NCBI GenBank assembly: GCA_033725935.1
Contig: MU867062.1
Coordinates: 930,001 to 994,000 of the forward strand
Source of the DNA: Cladorrhinum sp. PSN259
Lineage: Eukaryota > Ascomycota > Sordariomycetes > Sordariales > Podosporaceae
Direction: 5' to 3'
DNA: 64,000 bases
This document shows positions 1-11,024 of this stretch, in pieces. The translations under genes and the position numbers were made by a program. The notes beneath the pieces are model-generated. The model saw only the letters and a program-made list of their open reading frames with translations, had not been told where the DNA came from and did not search any database. Positions within the stretch are counted from its first letter, which is position 1, and each line of letters opens with the position of its first letter.

Positions 1-197
1 ATATCATCTCATACGTGTGTGCGTGCGCTGCTCACCCATTCATATTCAACTTTTTTTTGCCCCTCACCACCAAATTTAAGACGTGAACCCCGCCATCCGC
101 TTGCTCCATCGAACCTCATTTTCTTTCTCACCAACACCACACACCTCCAGCTCATTTACATACAATCCCAGATAAGATACCACCGAGTGCAGTCAAA
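1..197 (+). promoter_or_regulatory. 5' leader/promoter side of the acireductone dioxygenase gene
   Basis: Pyrimidine- and CA-rich sequence runs directly into the start codon at 198 (context TCAAAATGA, A at -3). A short open frame here (19-201) has leader-like composition and no recognisable product. The upstream limit of the promoter lies outside the window. Confidence 0.4.
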
Positions 198-865
198 ATG
201 AAGGCCTACATCTACGACGACCTCCCTGTAAGATTTTATCCCCCCTTAACCGCACTTTTTTCTTTTCTTGCTGTAAATTTCACTCATACAAATCCTAGGG
301 CGACCAACGTCTCCCCCACGACTCGGGAATCTCAGTCACCCCCGAGCAACTAACCCGGCTCGGAGTCCTGTACCACCGCATCCCCTCGCTCGAGGGCGTA
401 GACGAGCTCGCTTCCTCCCGCGGGTACAAGAACAGAGACCAAATCACCGTTTCCCCTCAGGCGATGGGAGAGATCTACGAGGCAAAAGTGAAGTCCTTCT
501 TTGACGAGCACTTGCATGAGGACGAGGAGATCAGATATGTTCGGGACGGGGTTGGGTATTTTGACGTGAGGGATAAGGATGAGAAGTGGGTCAGGATCAG
601 GCTTGAGAAGGACGACTTGATTATTTTGCCGGCGGGTATTTATCATCGGTTTACTACCGATGAGGAGAATGTGAGTAACCGACCTAAAAAAAAAAAAAGG
701 CGGGGGGGAGGGTGAGGTTGTCTGAGCTGACTTGAAGAATATATGTAGTACGTTGTTGCTATGCGCCTGTTCCAGGACGAGCCCAAGTGGACGCCGCTTA
801 ATAGGGCCGAGGAGCTTAATGCGAACCCTCATCGTAAGGAGTATGTTACTCAGTTTTTGAATTAG
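198..865 (+). CDS. ADI1: Acireductone dioxygenase (ARD), methionine salvage
   Basis: Exons 198-227, 299-670 and 749-865 join to a 172-aa protein; introns are gtaaga...ctag and gtgagt...gtag. This is the cupin enzyme that oxidises acireductone to the 2-oxo acid precursor of methionine plus formate in the methionine salvage cycle. The N-terminus MKAYIYDDLP is classic for the family and continues across the intron into GDQRLPHDSG. The metal-binding cupin motif is visible as FFDEHLHEDEEIRY (His, His, Glu ligands), with the fourth ligand His in the later AGIYHRF. The last exon encodes YVVAMRLFQDEPKW, conserved in fungal ARDs. Length is close to the family norm of about 180 aa. The 30-nt first exon is unusually short but is needed to give the conserved start. 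Family assignment is secure; metal-dependent product choice cannot be read from sequence. Confidence 0.96.
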
Positions 866-1518
866 ATTGGGATGGGCGGGAAAATGGGTTAGTCGAGAGA
901 TGGGGAAGTTGAAAAGATTTGCACGCGAGAAAAATTGCAATTTACTGTTTTTGATCGGGTTTTTTTATCTACTTTTGATGTGCTTAATTTCGTAGATGTG
1001 GGATTTTATCTCTGTTGGGGGTGGCCGCCTTTCCCTCCTCAACGATCAGGCCCAGTGGGCATGAAGGAGGCCAAGTTATGCTTGAGCGTATGTATTATCT
1101 CCAATATCTAGTTATATATATTTTTATACACTAGGTGATTTATACTGATGACTTATGCTTACCTAGATATATTTGTTGAATTATCCCCTGTACCGGAAAA
1201 TTGGGTATGAGAGATTATAATGCCTATCTACAGACGGGTCAGTATGAGCTCAGCGGTGGTATGTCTATACCTTTTTTTTTTTTTTTTTTTAAAAAAAAAT
1301 TTTATGAGAAGAGAAACAAGGTACTCACCTCATACCGAAAATGGTTGACGAGGATACTAATAAGTGAAGATACCAGACCCATGGACAAAATCAAAGCCCC
1401 CAAAAAACAACCGGGCAAGGTTCGAGCTTTTTGGTTTTCTTCGCCAGGCTTCTTCGCGGCTTTCGGCCCGGGGTCTAATCGAGTTCTGGTATTCTTTCTA
1501 CCGCCGTTTCCACTGCGT
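866..1518. other. Gene-free stretch after ARD with a T/A homopolymer
   Basis: Holds the ARD 3' region and, at about 1271-1299, a run of about 20 T followed directly by about nine A. Open frames on both strands here (for example 1302-1694 on the minus strand) look like shadows or low-complexity sequence. No gene is seen. Confidence 0.5.
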
Positions 1519-1846
1519 TTATTCCGGCCGTCGCCTTCTTGATTGCCCGGATTTGGCACCATCACTGGTGGTTTGTCTTCGTTCGATACGTCTCTGAATA
1601 ACAGGAAGCTCGCCGTCAGCCTTTTCGATTTCGTACGTGTACTCCGTGATGAATGCCTGAGAAGGCCTGACGAAACGGCACCAGAAAAGTTCAATGAGGA
1701 GCGCTATGCCGATGAGTGAAAGTAGTATTATGCCGAAGCGCGTGCCGTTGCCCCATGTTGACCATCCTCCGGAGTAAATAACGCCGTCGGGAACTTGGAT
1801 TCGTTGACGGGCAGTTACTATCCGGAGGGGCGGCGGTGGAATGATT
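1519..1846 (-). CDS. Exon of a small single-pass membrane protein (5' part not located)
   Basis: Reading the minus strand from about 1846 to the stop at 1519 gives an open frame of about 108 codons. It starts with a proline stretch (PPPPLRIVTARQ), then YSGGWSTWGNGTRFG, then a clear hydrophobic span of about 20 residues (IILLSLIGIALLIELFW). A charged tail with EYTYEIEKADGELPV and an RRIERRQ-type basic end follows. The order (W/G-rich ectodomain motif, one membrane span, basic tail) looks like a real small membrane protein; the general plan resembles fungal RCR-type proteins but I cannot name a family. The frame is closed upstream by a stop, and the best splice acceptor (atcag) lies just before 1846, so at least one upstream exon is needed. 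None of the upstream ATGs I tried joins convincingly. It could be a gene with an unfound first exon, or a remnant. Confidence 0.4.
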
Positions 1847-3530
1847 CTGATTTTTGGTTTTGGGGTTCAAGTTTGAAGGAAGTGCCTTGTTTGTTTGAGG
1901 TGCTTGCTTTGGGGAGCCTAGAGTTTGGTCGAAGGGTCGGTCTGGGGGATATGGATGCTGAGTTATAAACGGAAGAAAAGAGAGCGAGAGATTTGAGTAA
2001 GTTGCTAGCAGTCGAAAAGATTAGTGTCAGTCCGTGGCAGCAGGTGCTTTTTGCAGATTCTGCATTTGTTTGCGCTACCAGCACTTTGGTTTTCTGCGGA
2101 GCTCTCTTCAGATGCAAAATCATTTGGTATTTTGAAGCGTTTTCTTGGATAGGTATAGGGTCCAATCTGTGAATATATATAAAATTCGTATGGAATCCAG
2201 GGATATGATATTGTTTCATAGAGTTAATATCACGTAGGTAAGCTTGGGTTATTCTTTGGAGAGTACTACAATGCATTTGTCGCGTTGCGACTTGAATTCA
2301 CTACCTCCAAATCATCAACAATATGGTCAATACCTGACCGTATATTGCTATGAGAATGCTCGGAAATATTCAGTAAGGCTATCAAAGTCATTGCGGGAAA
2401 GAAATAAGCTAGCAATGCTGCAATCTAAACGTCGAAAGTGAGAATATGATTCTCACCAGCCGGCATCTCCCCTCATCTCACATACAGTATTTGCTGATTC
2501 TGAATGATTCTCGATATTTTCCTCCTTGTTCGTTGTTCGGTGAGCTTCTTCCTACTCTTATTCTCGCTCGGCTCTCCAAGTCCGGGATTCTCAGAAGGAC
2601 CCCAAACAGTGCGAGGAAGAAAAAAACTAAACAGGTGAGCTCTATGTTGAATATAAAAAGAAGAGGGAGAAAAAAAGCTCAAGAGAAGTCGCAAAGTGAC
2701 TTTTGATCCTGCAACAGTGAACCATCTGTTGTAGTGTTGTCACTCCGGTAACATTTGTCGCAGCACAAGGGAGCGCGAGCCCACCCAAAGAGTGATACTC
2801 TTCTTATCGTACCATATTTCCCATACAAACCACCCAAAGTCGTTCTTTGATGCCATCGCCAACCTCCAGAGAAGGACAGTGTGGCATCTCACAGTGTGTT
2901 GATTCAGCCCGTTGTTGATGCGTGGTTGGTCTATGATTCTCAACCTGATCACAACTTTCTTGTAAGTGACGAGAATACTAATTAAAGACTAAAAGAAACC
3001 AAGTCCAGTGAAACACGTAAAAAATGCAGGAATTGTATCAATCGGACAGAGTGTTTGGTTGCACACTGTATGAATCCACTTATGACAGCCTTGTTGTTCA
3101 GGGGTGGTTTTGAGAAAAGAGCCAATAAGCTTAGCCAATCAAAATATGGATCGGCACAGGGGTGGATTTATCTCTTGGAGGCTGTCAATTCAAACAAACT
3201 TTCCCGAGCCTCGTGTTGGAGCCCAGGCGACGCGACTTCCCACCGACGACAGCGCGAGCAGTTGCGACTTTGGCATCTCGCAACGCCCATCCCCATCAAC
3301 CATCTCCCCAACCATTGCCCCGCATTCGGACTCAATTTCGACTCTTTTCCGGTTTCTGTCTTTTTTTCAGCACGACGTCGCTTAGCTCGATTTACTCCAT
3401 CAATCACAATTAATTGACATTCTCAAACGACCGACCGTCACTTTCACACCACTGTCGCAACCACTGCCGCGCCGAATTACTACGATCGATCGATTGATTC
3501 CAAAAGGCTTACAGAACAGCCGCCATCATC
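1847..3530. other. Intergenic stretch and CTR9 promoter region
   Basis: Several short frames occur (for example 1818-2276 minus, 3055-3417 plus), but none shows a domain or convincing composition. The last 150 bases before the CTR9 start are rich in CA and CG repeats (ccgaccgtcac, cgatcgatcgattg) typical of a fungal 5' leader. A missing 5' exon of the membrane protein at 1519-1846 could lie here. Confidence 0.4.
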
Positions 3531-6500
3531 ATGGCTTCGGCACTCGCCAACGGCTCCGTCAATGGGAGCAACGGCGTTGCCGGCCCCAAAAGCCAGCGAT
3601 TCTCCGACATCCCCCCCACAATCGATATTCCCGTACAAGATCAAGAAGATGAAGCCGTCGAAATCGACCTCGAGGAGCTGGCAGACGACTCGAACGAGCT
3701 CTGTGCCCTCTTTGAGATGGAAGGAGCCGCCCGAACTTATTGGATGACGGTTGCTCTGGCATATGCAAAGCAGAAGAAGGTCGATTCAGCCATTGATATG
3801 CTCATGCGCGGAGTCACTGCTATGCAGACGAACCAGCGTGAGAAGCTGAGTATCATTACATGTCTGTGCTGGATGTATCTCTACAAGAGCAGAGAAGCTC
3901 CGAGAGTCGCACCCGAGGGTGCCGCTGCTGGCGAGGCCAAGACGAAGGAGCACTATCTGCAGTTAGCCACCCAAAGTCTGAACGACGCGTCACGAATCAA
4001 TTCCGCCTTCCCTCCTCTGTTTCTCGCCCGCGGCGTCCTTATCCTCCTGAGGGCTTCGCTCCAACCCCCTTCCAAGACCCCAGGCGCTGTCGACACACAC
4101 AAGGTGGAGCAAGTGCGTAATGCGCTTAAGTCCTTTGAGGAGGCCATTCGCGTCTCTTCGGGCAAGAACATGTTGGCGGTTATGGGTAAGGCGCGGGCGC
4201 TTTTCTCTCTCGGCAAATTCCCAGAGTCACTCGCCGCCTACCAAGAGGTTCTCTCCAAGATGCCAGACATGGTCGATCCAGACCCGCGCATTGGCATTGG
4301 CTGCTGCTTCTGGCAGCTTGGTTTCAAGGACGATGCCAAGATTGCCTGGGAAAGGTGTCTGGAAATCAACCCTGAAAACAAATACGCAAATATCTTGCTC
4401 GGTCTCTACTATCTTGACGCCAGCGGCCATGTGCCAGCCAACAGCCCAGAATTTATCAGATTGTACAAAAAGGCTATGACAGAGTACACTCAAAAGTCTT
4501 TCAAGCTGGACAAGAACCTTCCTCTTACGTGCGCCACTTTCGCCAACTATTTTCTATCACGAAAACAGTTCCCGACTGTTGAGTCGCTTGCGACCAAGGC
4601 TATCCACTACACGGACGTCAACGCCATCGCAAGTGATGGCTGGTACCTCCTCGCCAGGAAAGAGCACTACTCCGGTGATCTTGAGCGCGCGAATGACTAC
4701 TACCGCCGCTCCGATGATGCCAGGGGTGGTTCCGAGCGTGGATTTCTGCCGGCCAAGTTTGGAGGTGCCCAGCTTTCGGTTTTGAAGAATGACCTTGGTG
4801 AGGCCAAGCTCAGACTCGAGAAGATGATTCAACAGTCAAAGAGTCACGAGGCACAAATTCTTCTTGGTACCTTATATGCTGAGGAGGTGTTCGCTAACCA
4901 GTCTGCCGCCGTAAAGGAGGATAAGACTGCGGAAGCGAAGAAGGCCATCACCCTTCTGGAGCAGGCTCGAAACGCATGGAGAGACCCTAAAAAGAACCTC
5001 TCGCCGGACTCGGCAGTTTTGCTGAATCTTGCTCGCCTCTACGAAGCCGAGAGCCCAGATAGGGCGCTGCAATATCTCAAGGAAGTAGAGCAGTTGGAGA
5101 TTGACCAGGTGCCCAAGTCTGAGTATCCTGCCGATATCGAGGATGAGGCGGTGATTCGATCAGCAATCAGAAAACTCCTTCCCCCTCAGCTGCTGAACAA
5201 CATTGGATGCTTCTATTCCCAGGACGGAAAGCACCAGCTTGCCACTGAGCTCTTCCAGTCTGCTCTTGACTCGTGTGCTCGCATCAGCCAGAGCGATAGC
5301 GATGTGGACACTGATGCCCTGCTCACGACCATCTCCTTCAACCTCGGACGGAGCTATGAACATGAAGGTCTTGTGGACAAGGCTATCGAGACTTACGAGC
5401 AGCTGCTTGGTCGTCATGCTGATTACACTGACGCTCAAGTGAGATTGACTTACATCAAGCTCAGAAAGAGCCCAAACGACGAGGGACCCAAGGCAGTCGA
5501 CAAGCTGAAGAATGAAAAAGGAGCAGACTTGGAGGTCCGCGCTCTTTATGGTTGGTTCCTTGGCAAGGTCAACATGAAGAAGCGACCAGCTAAGCTCGAA
5601 GAGGACCCCGAGTACCGCTACTTTAAGCACACCCTTCAGGACCACGATAAGCACGATAGGTACGCTCTTGTCGCGATGGGTAACCTTCAACTGATGGCAG
5701 CCCGTGAAATGCGTCGCGATACAGATGCCGACCGCCAAAAGCGCAGCCACGCTTACAGCCGTGCGGTCGAGTTCTTTGACAAAGCCCTCTCGCTTGATCC
5801 GAAGAACGCGTACGCTGCTCAGGGTGTGGGCATTGCGCTAGCCGAGGACAAGAAGGACTTCAAGACCGCCCTGCAGATCTTTATGAAAGTCCGCGAGACG
5901 CTTCACGAGCACCATGTCTTTGTCAACTTGGGCCACATCTACGTTGAGGTCAAGCAGTACAGCAAGGCAATCGAGAATTATGAGATTGCGCTCTCAAAGG
6001 AAGGAAAAGCAAACGACCCGACTATCCTATCGTGTCTCGGGAGGACGTGGCTTCACAAGGGGCGGGCCGAGAAGAACTTTGATGCTTACAAGACGGCACT
6101 AGAATACGCTCAAAAGGCTCTGAAAGTCTCACCCGACCAGCCGCACTTCAAGTTCAATGTTGCATTCGTGCAGATACAGCTTGCATCTACGATCGTTGGG
6201 CAGAGAGAGTCTGAACGTAACTCGTTCCAGCTCGAGCAGGCCATAGAAGGGCTTGAGTCCGCTATCAAGTCGCTTGATGAGATTGCTGCCGCACCGAATC
6301 CTCCTTATCCGAAGCATGATATCGAATCTCGCGCTAACATGGCGAGAAATACTCAGCGGAATCATCTCCAGAAGGCTCTGGCTGCTCAGAAGGAGTATGA
6401 GGCCAAAAATAAGGAGAAGCAGGCGGCCGCTATTGCTCAGAGGCAGGCTGATATTAGACGGAAAGAGGAATTGAGGAGGAAGGAGGAGGAAGTAGAGCGG

Positions 6501-7376
6501 GAGAGACAGGAGAAGATTAGACGCGAGCGTGAGGGGATTGCTGCGCGCGACAGAGAGTTGGCTGCTCAACGTGCGGAAGAAGAGAGCCGCCGCGTGGATA
6601 TGGAGATGACTACTGATAGCGAGACTGGGGAGAAGGTAAAGAGGAAGAAGAGGCCTGCGCCTGCGAGGGAACGAGGAGAGAGGGAGGGTAGTGAGTCCCG
6701 CCCCAGAAAAGGAAGGGCTAGTCGGAAGAAGACTTCTGGGAGAAGGAACAAGGATCAGGATGGCGAAGAGAGCGATGAAGGTGGCAGACCGAAGAAGAAG
6801 GCGAGGTTGGCGAGCCGCAAAGAGGCTGCGGCTAGCCAGACCAAGTATAAGAGTGCGGAGATTGTGGTTGATTCTGATGATAGCGAGGGTGACTATGGTG
6901 GTGGTGAAGGACAGGAGGAGGATGCTTTGGACAGGGCTGAGAGGGCCCTTGCCCGGCGGAGCTCGAGGTCGAAGAGTGTGGCTACTGATCAGGATGACGA
7001 TGAAGAGGCTCAGGGCGGGAGAAGGAGACAGCAGCGGAGCAGAAGGAGGGCGAGTGATAGTGGGAGTGAAGCCGGCGGCGGCGGTGGTGACAGGATGGAT
7101 CTGGATGAAGAGCGGCTAGCGGGTGATGCTGTTGCTCATGAGGGCGGCGCGGCTGGCGCTGGTGGCGATGATGATGAGGACGAAGATGAGACTGTCACGA
7201 GGAGAGCTCAGGCTAAACGGGCTGGAGCCAGACGTGGACGGGTCGTGGAAAGTGACGACGAGGACGACGATGATGAGGGCGGAGCAGCTGCTGCTGGGGA
7301 TGAGAAGGCTGCAGTGGGTGGTGATGAGAAGGGTGATACAAGCATGGTTGATGCTGCCGATCAGGATGATGAGTAA
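3531..7376 (+). CDS. CTR9: Ctr9, TPR subunit of the Paf1 transcription-elongation complex
   Basis: A single 1281-aa exon. Ctr9 (Tpr1 in fission yeast) is the scaffold of the nuclear Paf1 complex, which travels with RNA polymerase II and supports H2B ubiquitination and H3K4 methylation. The N-terminus holds IDIPVQDQEDEAVEIDLEEL followed by the AARTYWMTVALAYAKQ helix pair, the usual Ctr9 entry into its TPRs. TPR units then run to about residue 940, for example FSLGKFPESLAAYQEVL, ALSLDPKNAYAAQGVGIALAEDK and HHVFVNLGHIYVEVKQYSKAIENYEIAL. After about residue 960 comes a long charged coiled coil (repeated RRKEE/RERQEK). Beyond about 1030 the tail is disordered, alternating basic RKK stretches with acidic DDEDDD blocks and poly-Gly/Ala. 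The start codon context (atcATGGCT) is good. Length fits fungal orthologues. Confidence 0.97.
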   Translation: MASALANGSVNGSNGVAGPKSQRFSDIPPTIDIPVQDQEDEAVEIDLEELADDSNELCALFEMEGAARTYWMTVALAYAKQKKVDSAIDMLMRGVTAMQTNQREKLSIITCLCWMYLYKSREAPRVAPEGAAAGEAKTKEHYLQLATQSLNDASRINSAFPPLFLARGVLILLRASLQPPSKTPGAVDTHKVEQVRNALKSFEEAIRVSSGKNMLAVMGKARALFSLGKFPESLAAYQEVLSKMPDMVDPDPRIGIGCCFWQLGFKDDAKIAWERCLEINPENKYANILLGLYYLDASGHVPANSPEFIRLYKKAMTEYTQKSFKLDKNLPLTCATFANYFLSRKQFPTVESLATKAIHYTDVNAIASDGWYLLARKEHYSGDLERANDYYRRSDDARGGSERGFLPAKFGGAQLSVLKNDLGEAKLRLEKMIQQSKSHEAQILLGTLYAEEVFANQSAAVKEDKTAEAKKAITLLEQARNAWRDPKKNLSPDSAVLLNLARLYEAESPDRALQYLKEVEQLEIDQVPKSEYPADIEDEAVIRSAIRKLLPPQLLNNIGCFYSQDGKHQLATELFQSALDSCARISQSDSDVDTDALLTTISFNLGRSYEHEGLVDKAIETYEQLLGRHADYTDAQVRLTYIKLRKSPNDEGPKAVDKLKNEKGADLEVRALYGWFLGKVNMKKRPAKLEEDPEYRYFKHTLQDHDKHDRYALVAMGNLQLMAAREMRRDTDADRQKRSHAYSRAVEFFDKALSLDPKNAYAAQGVGIALAEDKKDFKTALQIFMKVRETLHEHHVFVNLGHIYVEVKQYSKAIENYEIALSKEGKANDPTILSCLGRTWLHKGRAEKNFDAYKTALEYAQKALKVSPDQPHFKFNVAFVQIQLASTIVGQRESERNSFQLEQAIEGLESAIKSLDEIAAAPNPPYPKHDIESRANMARNTQRNHLQKALAAQKEYEAKNKEKQAAAIAQRQADIRRKEELRRKEEEVERERQEKIRREREGIAARDRELAAQRAEEESRRVDMEMTTDSETGEKVKRKKRPAPARERGEREGSESRPRKGRASRKKTSGRRNKDQDGEESDEGGRPKKKARLASRKEAAASQTKYKSAEIVVDSDDSEGDYGGGEGQEEDALDRAERALARRSSRSKSVATDQDDDEEAQGGRRRQQRSRRRASDSGSEAGGGGGDRMDLDEERLAGDAVAHEGGAAGAGGDDDEDEDETVTRRAQAKRAGARRGRVVESDDEDDDDEGGAAAAGDEKAAVGGDEKGDTSMVDAADQDDE

Positions 7377-8254
7377 CTGTGGGATGGGGTCCCTTGGTAA
7401 ATAAAAGGGGATGGGAGTAAAAGAGAAGAAACGAAAATGGTGAATATTATTTTGTGCATTGAAAATAGCAAGAGAAAGGAGCAACGAGCAACTGAAAATG
7501 ATGAATTAGACTTTTATTTTTTATTTTTTGCATTCCAGTTCACAGTTGCCCGTGCAAAAGGAGGTTGACACTATTTTACCCTCCAAATCATTCTGTGGTT
7601 GTCGTGGTTGTCGTCGTCGGCCGGGGGAGAGCACCCAGGCGTTATACCCAGAACGCTCTTTCACTATCCAGAGTTTACCGGTCAGTGTATGAACAACAAA
7701 CCATCACTTTTACAATGTACATAGCTCCATCATGGACACACACTCAACTTAACTGGGCTTCAGCTTTCAATATATGGTTGGACATCGTAGACAATCAATC
7801 TACCTCTACATCATGGCACGCAAGTTGGTGGATTTCAACATCATACAAAGAACACGAAATCACATAATTAAACAGTGGCAACTAAAATTCTCCCAAGCAA
7901 CTACTAATCCCAAGTGTCAATCGAAAAAAAAAAAAAAGCAATGAAGCCAATCTTATACATTATAAAAAAAGCAAGCAAAGTTCCTTTTCTGTAGACCAGT
8001 GTCGAAACTTAAAACAGCAAGGGAAAGAAACCAAAAGGAATGGATCCCTTTCGCTTCCTCTCCCTGATCCAGAATCCATCTAAATGAACGGACAGGAAGA
8101 AGCATGACCGAAATACTCTTCGTTACATAATCTTCCTCCTCACGACCAGAAAAGGAGCGGAATTATAAATCTCGAAAATCTTGAACAACAACCCTCGAAC
8201 AGCAACCGCAGACAGTTATCTAATCACTACGTGACCTATCACATCTGCCTTCCT
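7377..8254. other. Convergent 3' regions of CTR9 and eIF5
   Basis: AT-rich sequence with poly-A runs (about 7926-7938 and 7965-7971), fitting the two convergent untranslated ends and terminators. A (GTC/GTT) repeat stretch sits near 7596-7620. No gene is seen. Confidence 0.5.
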
Positions 8255-9579
8255 TTACTCATCATCCTCATCATCGGTCTCCTCCTCGGACTCGGCCTCC
8301 TCAAGCCACAGAAGGAAAGGAGCAGCGGCCTTGCGAATCTTCTTGGAAGTGGAAAGGTCGGCATACTTCTTGGAAGCTTTGGTACCCCACTTGGTAACAA
8401 CCTCCTCGGAGACGAGGTCCAAGTCGTAGAGCTGCATAAGGATCTTGACGATCTTGTCGTAGTGTTCCTCGCCGAGGTCGGCAAGGAGGCGCTCAATACC
8501 ACCAAGAAGAGCCTTCTCGTGACGCTCGGACTTGCCAATCTATTACAACCAGTTAGTACCATGCACAAGGCCAAGAAGAAAAGATGGTGACTACATACCT
8601 GCTTGAGCATGGGGGCATGCTTGGAGATTTGGGCGACAATGTTTTCGTCAAAGATGGTTTGAGCAAGAACAGTCAGGGTCTTGTGCTTGGACTCGATGCC
8701 AAGCTCCTTAGCCTTGACGTAAATCTGAATGTCGTCGACGTTGCTAACACCACCCTTGGCCTTGGCCTCTTCGTCGATCCAAGAACCCAAAGTGTTGTAG
8801 ACGCTGTTGCCACCGCCCTCTTCGTCATCCTCGTCGACATTGAGATCGAGCTTCTGCTTGAACTCGCCGGGAAGGCTCTGAATACGGGCCTTGACGGCTT
8901 GCTCGCTCATGTCGACGGCCCACTCTGTCTCCTTGTCGTCAATCTCCTTTGCCTCCAAAGTCTGAGCCTCAGTTTTGATCTTGCGGGTGAGAGCATCATC
9001 ATCGCTAGCAATGTCGATCTCGCCGTTGGGAGTAGCCTGGTCAGAGTTGTCATCACCTCCGGATCCGTTGCCGTTCTCACCCTTGCCATTCTGCTTGGCC
9101 TTGCGGGCAGCCTTGCGCTCGGCCTTGTCCTTCTTGGTCTTCTTGGGGACATTCTTCAGGATGAAGCCGCTGAGCTTGTGGCGCAAGTCAACGTCGGTGC
9201 GCTGGCCACAGGCCTTGCAGTCAAGGGTAATGTGACCATCCTTGATCTGGACATCGGTCTCGGGGTTCTTGCACTTCTTGCAAAGCACAAACCTGGAAAT
9301 GAACCCGTCAAGCAGCTCCTGGAGCTTGCTAGACTCGTGAGCGCCGTTGATGATCCAGCGGTCATCAGCGGGGTCGATGTTGGTCTGGGCACCGAGTTCA
9401 AAGCCAAAGTACTTGATGAGGTAAGATCCAGGACGGGCCAGGGACTGAGCAACGCTGCTCAGGTTGACAACGACGGTCTTGATACCGTTGCCCTTGCCTT
9501 CAATCTTGGTCTGGATCCGCTCCATCTTGTAGCGGTAGAAGGGATCGCTGACATCGCGACGAACGTTGACGAGAGCCAT
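8255..9579 (-). CDS. TIF5: Translation initiation factor eIF5
   Basis: Exons 9579-8599 and 8539-8255 give 421 aa; the intron 8598-8540 runs gtatgt...atag. eIF5 is the GTPase-activating protein for eIF2 in the 43S complex and drives start-codon selection. The N-terminal domain begins MALVNVRRDVSDPFYRYKM; Arg16 in DPFYRYKM corresponds to the catalytic arginine finger of yeast eIF5. A C2-C2 zinc ribbon follows, with Cys100/103 (LCKKC) and Cys121/124 (DCKACG). A lysine-rich and acidic linker with KKTKKDKAERKAARKAKQ leads to the C-terminal W2/HEAT domain. The last exon ends in the aromatic/acidic box FLLWLEEAESEEETDDEDDE that contacts eIF2-beta and eIF3. Length and architecture match the family (about 405-430 aa). 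Reading through the intron would replace this C-terminus with an arginine/serine-rich nonsense tail. Confidence 0.97.
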
Positions 9580-11024
9580 TTTGGCGGTTGGTTGGTGGTG
9601 AAGAAGTTGGCAAGTTGGTTAGATCCGGTAAACGGGAGGATGATTGATAGTTCTGAGTAGAACTATGGGAGATTGTGCTTGATTGTTAAGAGAGTGGTTT
9701 GATTGAAATGGGCGAAACGAGCCTCGGGGTCAGTATGATGCGTGGCGTTGCGTGAACATAGGGTAAACCTGATGGTGATCAAAGGCAGGCATTAACGCTG
9801 GGAGACGACAAGCTCGTTACTCGGAGAGTCAACCGTCGGAACAGATGTTGGGACTACAAGGTTTTCGCGCTATGCGAAAAGATTGCAGTATGACTGGGGG
9901 AGAGTGTCGGAAGACGGAGGCCTGGTCGTGCTGATACATAAACAACACTGTGTTGCGTATCTTACTTAGATGGTGGTTTGGGTCTCGGGGGGGTATTGTC
10001 GCTGTGGACGGTGAGGTCGGTTGGCGGAGAGCGGTGGAAGAGAATCCGGATGCTGAGGATAGATGGGGGTTTTTTTTCTCGAAGAAGGTTTTTCAGACCT
10101 GGGGTCGGGGATGATGGGAGTTTGAGTCTTTTGTGGTGTGGATTCGGATGTGCGAGCCCGAGGGGCAGGAAGTGGATCTGACGAGGCAGGTGTGGATGAA
10201 GTGGAGGAGCGCAGCCGACGTCTCCTACAACGTCGACGATTGATGGGGAAGGTCGAGTTTATGTAGAAGAGAGGAAGAATATTTTCTTTTACTTCTTGTT
10301 TGTGCGGGAAGAAGCCGGCGGCAGCGAAAAGGTTGAAAAGTTTTTTTTTTTTTTATAAAAAATTAAGTTGCGTGAGGAAAAGTAAGGCCAGAAGTTTGGT
10401 GGAGAAATCGAATCAGGCAGAGATTGGGGGTGTCAGTGTGACGCCCCATAGTTTCCTGGTCCTCCCCCGCCCCTCTGACTCGCCCCCTCATTCGCTGCAG
10501 CAAAAAGTATGCACCTGGATGCGGCAAAGCAACCCTGCATGGAATCTGCTTTATGTGTTATTGAATTCTTTGAAGATTCATATTGTTTTGAACACAAGCA
10601 AATAGGCAGAATTCTCTCTCCCTCTTTACACACGCGCGCGGCCCAATCTTTTCCAGAATTCGAAACACACAGAAGAGGAAGGACAGGCAGAACCCATGGA
10701 CGGGAGTGGAGGCCCATTTTGGGCGCCCAACCGCCCGGCTTCCAGTTGCACAGTAACCTTGGGTGAGAGTGGAAGAAACTCGAACCTTTTTTTCCCTTCC
10801 TTCCTTGTGATCGGTCATCTTATGTCATCGAGTTTTCGGTTGCTTGCAGCAGTAGCATGTCCCTCTGCGGCCCCGCTTTCTGCATCTCGGTTCCAAGTCT
10901 TCACTTGCCGTACGGTCCGTATTTGATCTTCAGGTGGTTTTGAAACAGAGCCCCTCGGTTTCTAAACTTTTGCACAACCACAAAGATGTGTTTATTTACC
11001 ACTTTCAGTTAGACTCTCAATTGT
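9580..11024. other. Gene-free stretch between eIF5 and the P450
   Basis: Contains the eIF5 promoter side (about 9580-9900), a G-rich block about 9960-10260, and a T run about 10341-10354. Frames on either strand (for example 10433-10717 minus, 10300-10605 plus) overlap one another and show no recognisable motif. I see no gene. Confidence 0.45.

Noticed and set aside
350..940. 196-codon minus-strand frame over ARD
   Set aside because: Antisense shadow; the plus strand encodes the conserved cupin motif.
5160..5750. 196-codon minus-strand frame inside CTR9
   Set aside because: Antisense shadow of the TPR-coding sequence; no independent evidence.
8584..9660. 358-codon plus-strand frame opposite eIF5
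   Set aside because: Antisense shadow of the eIF5 coding exon; the minus strand encodes the clear zinc-ribbon and W2 domains.
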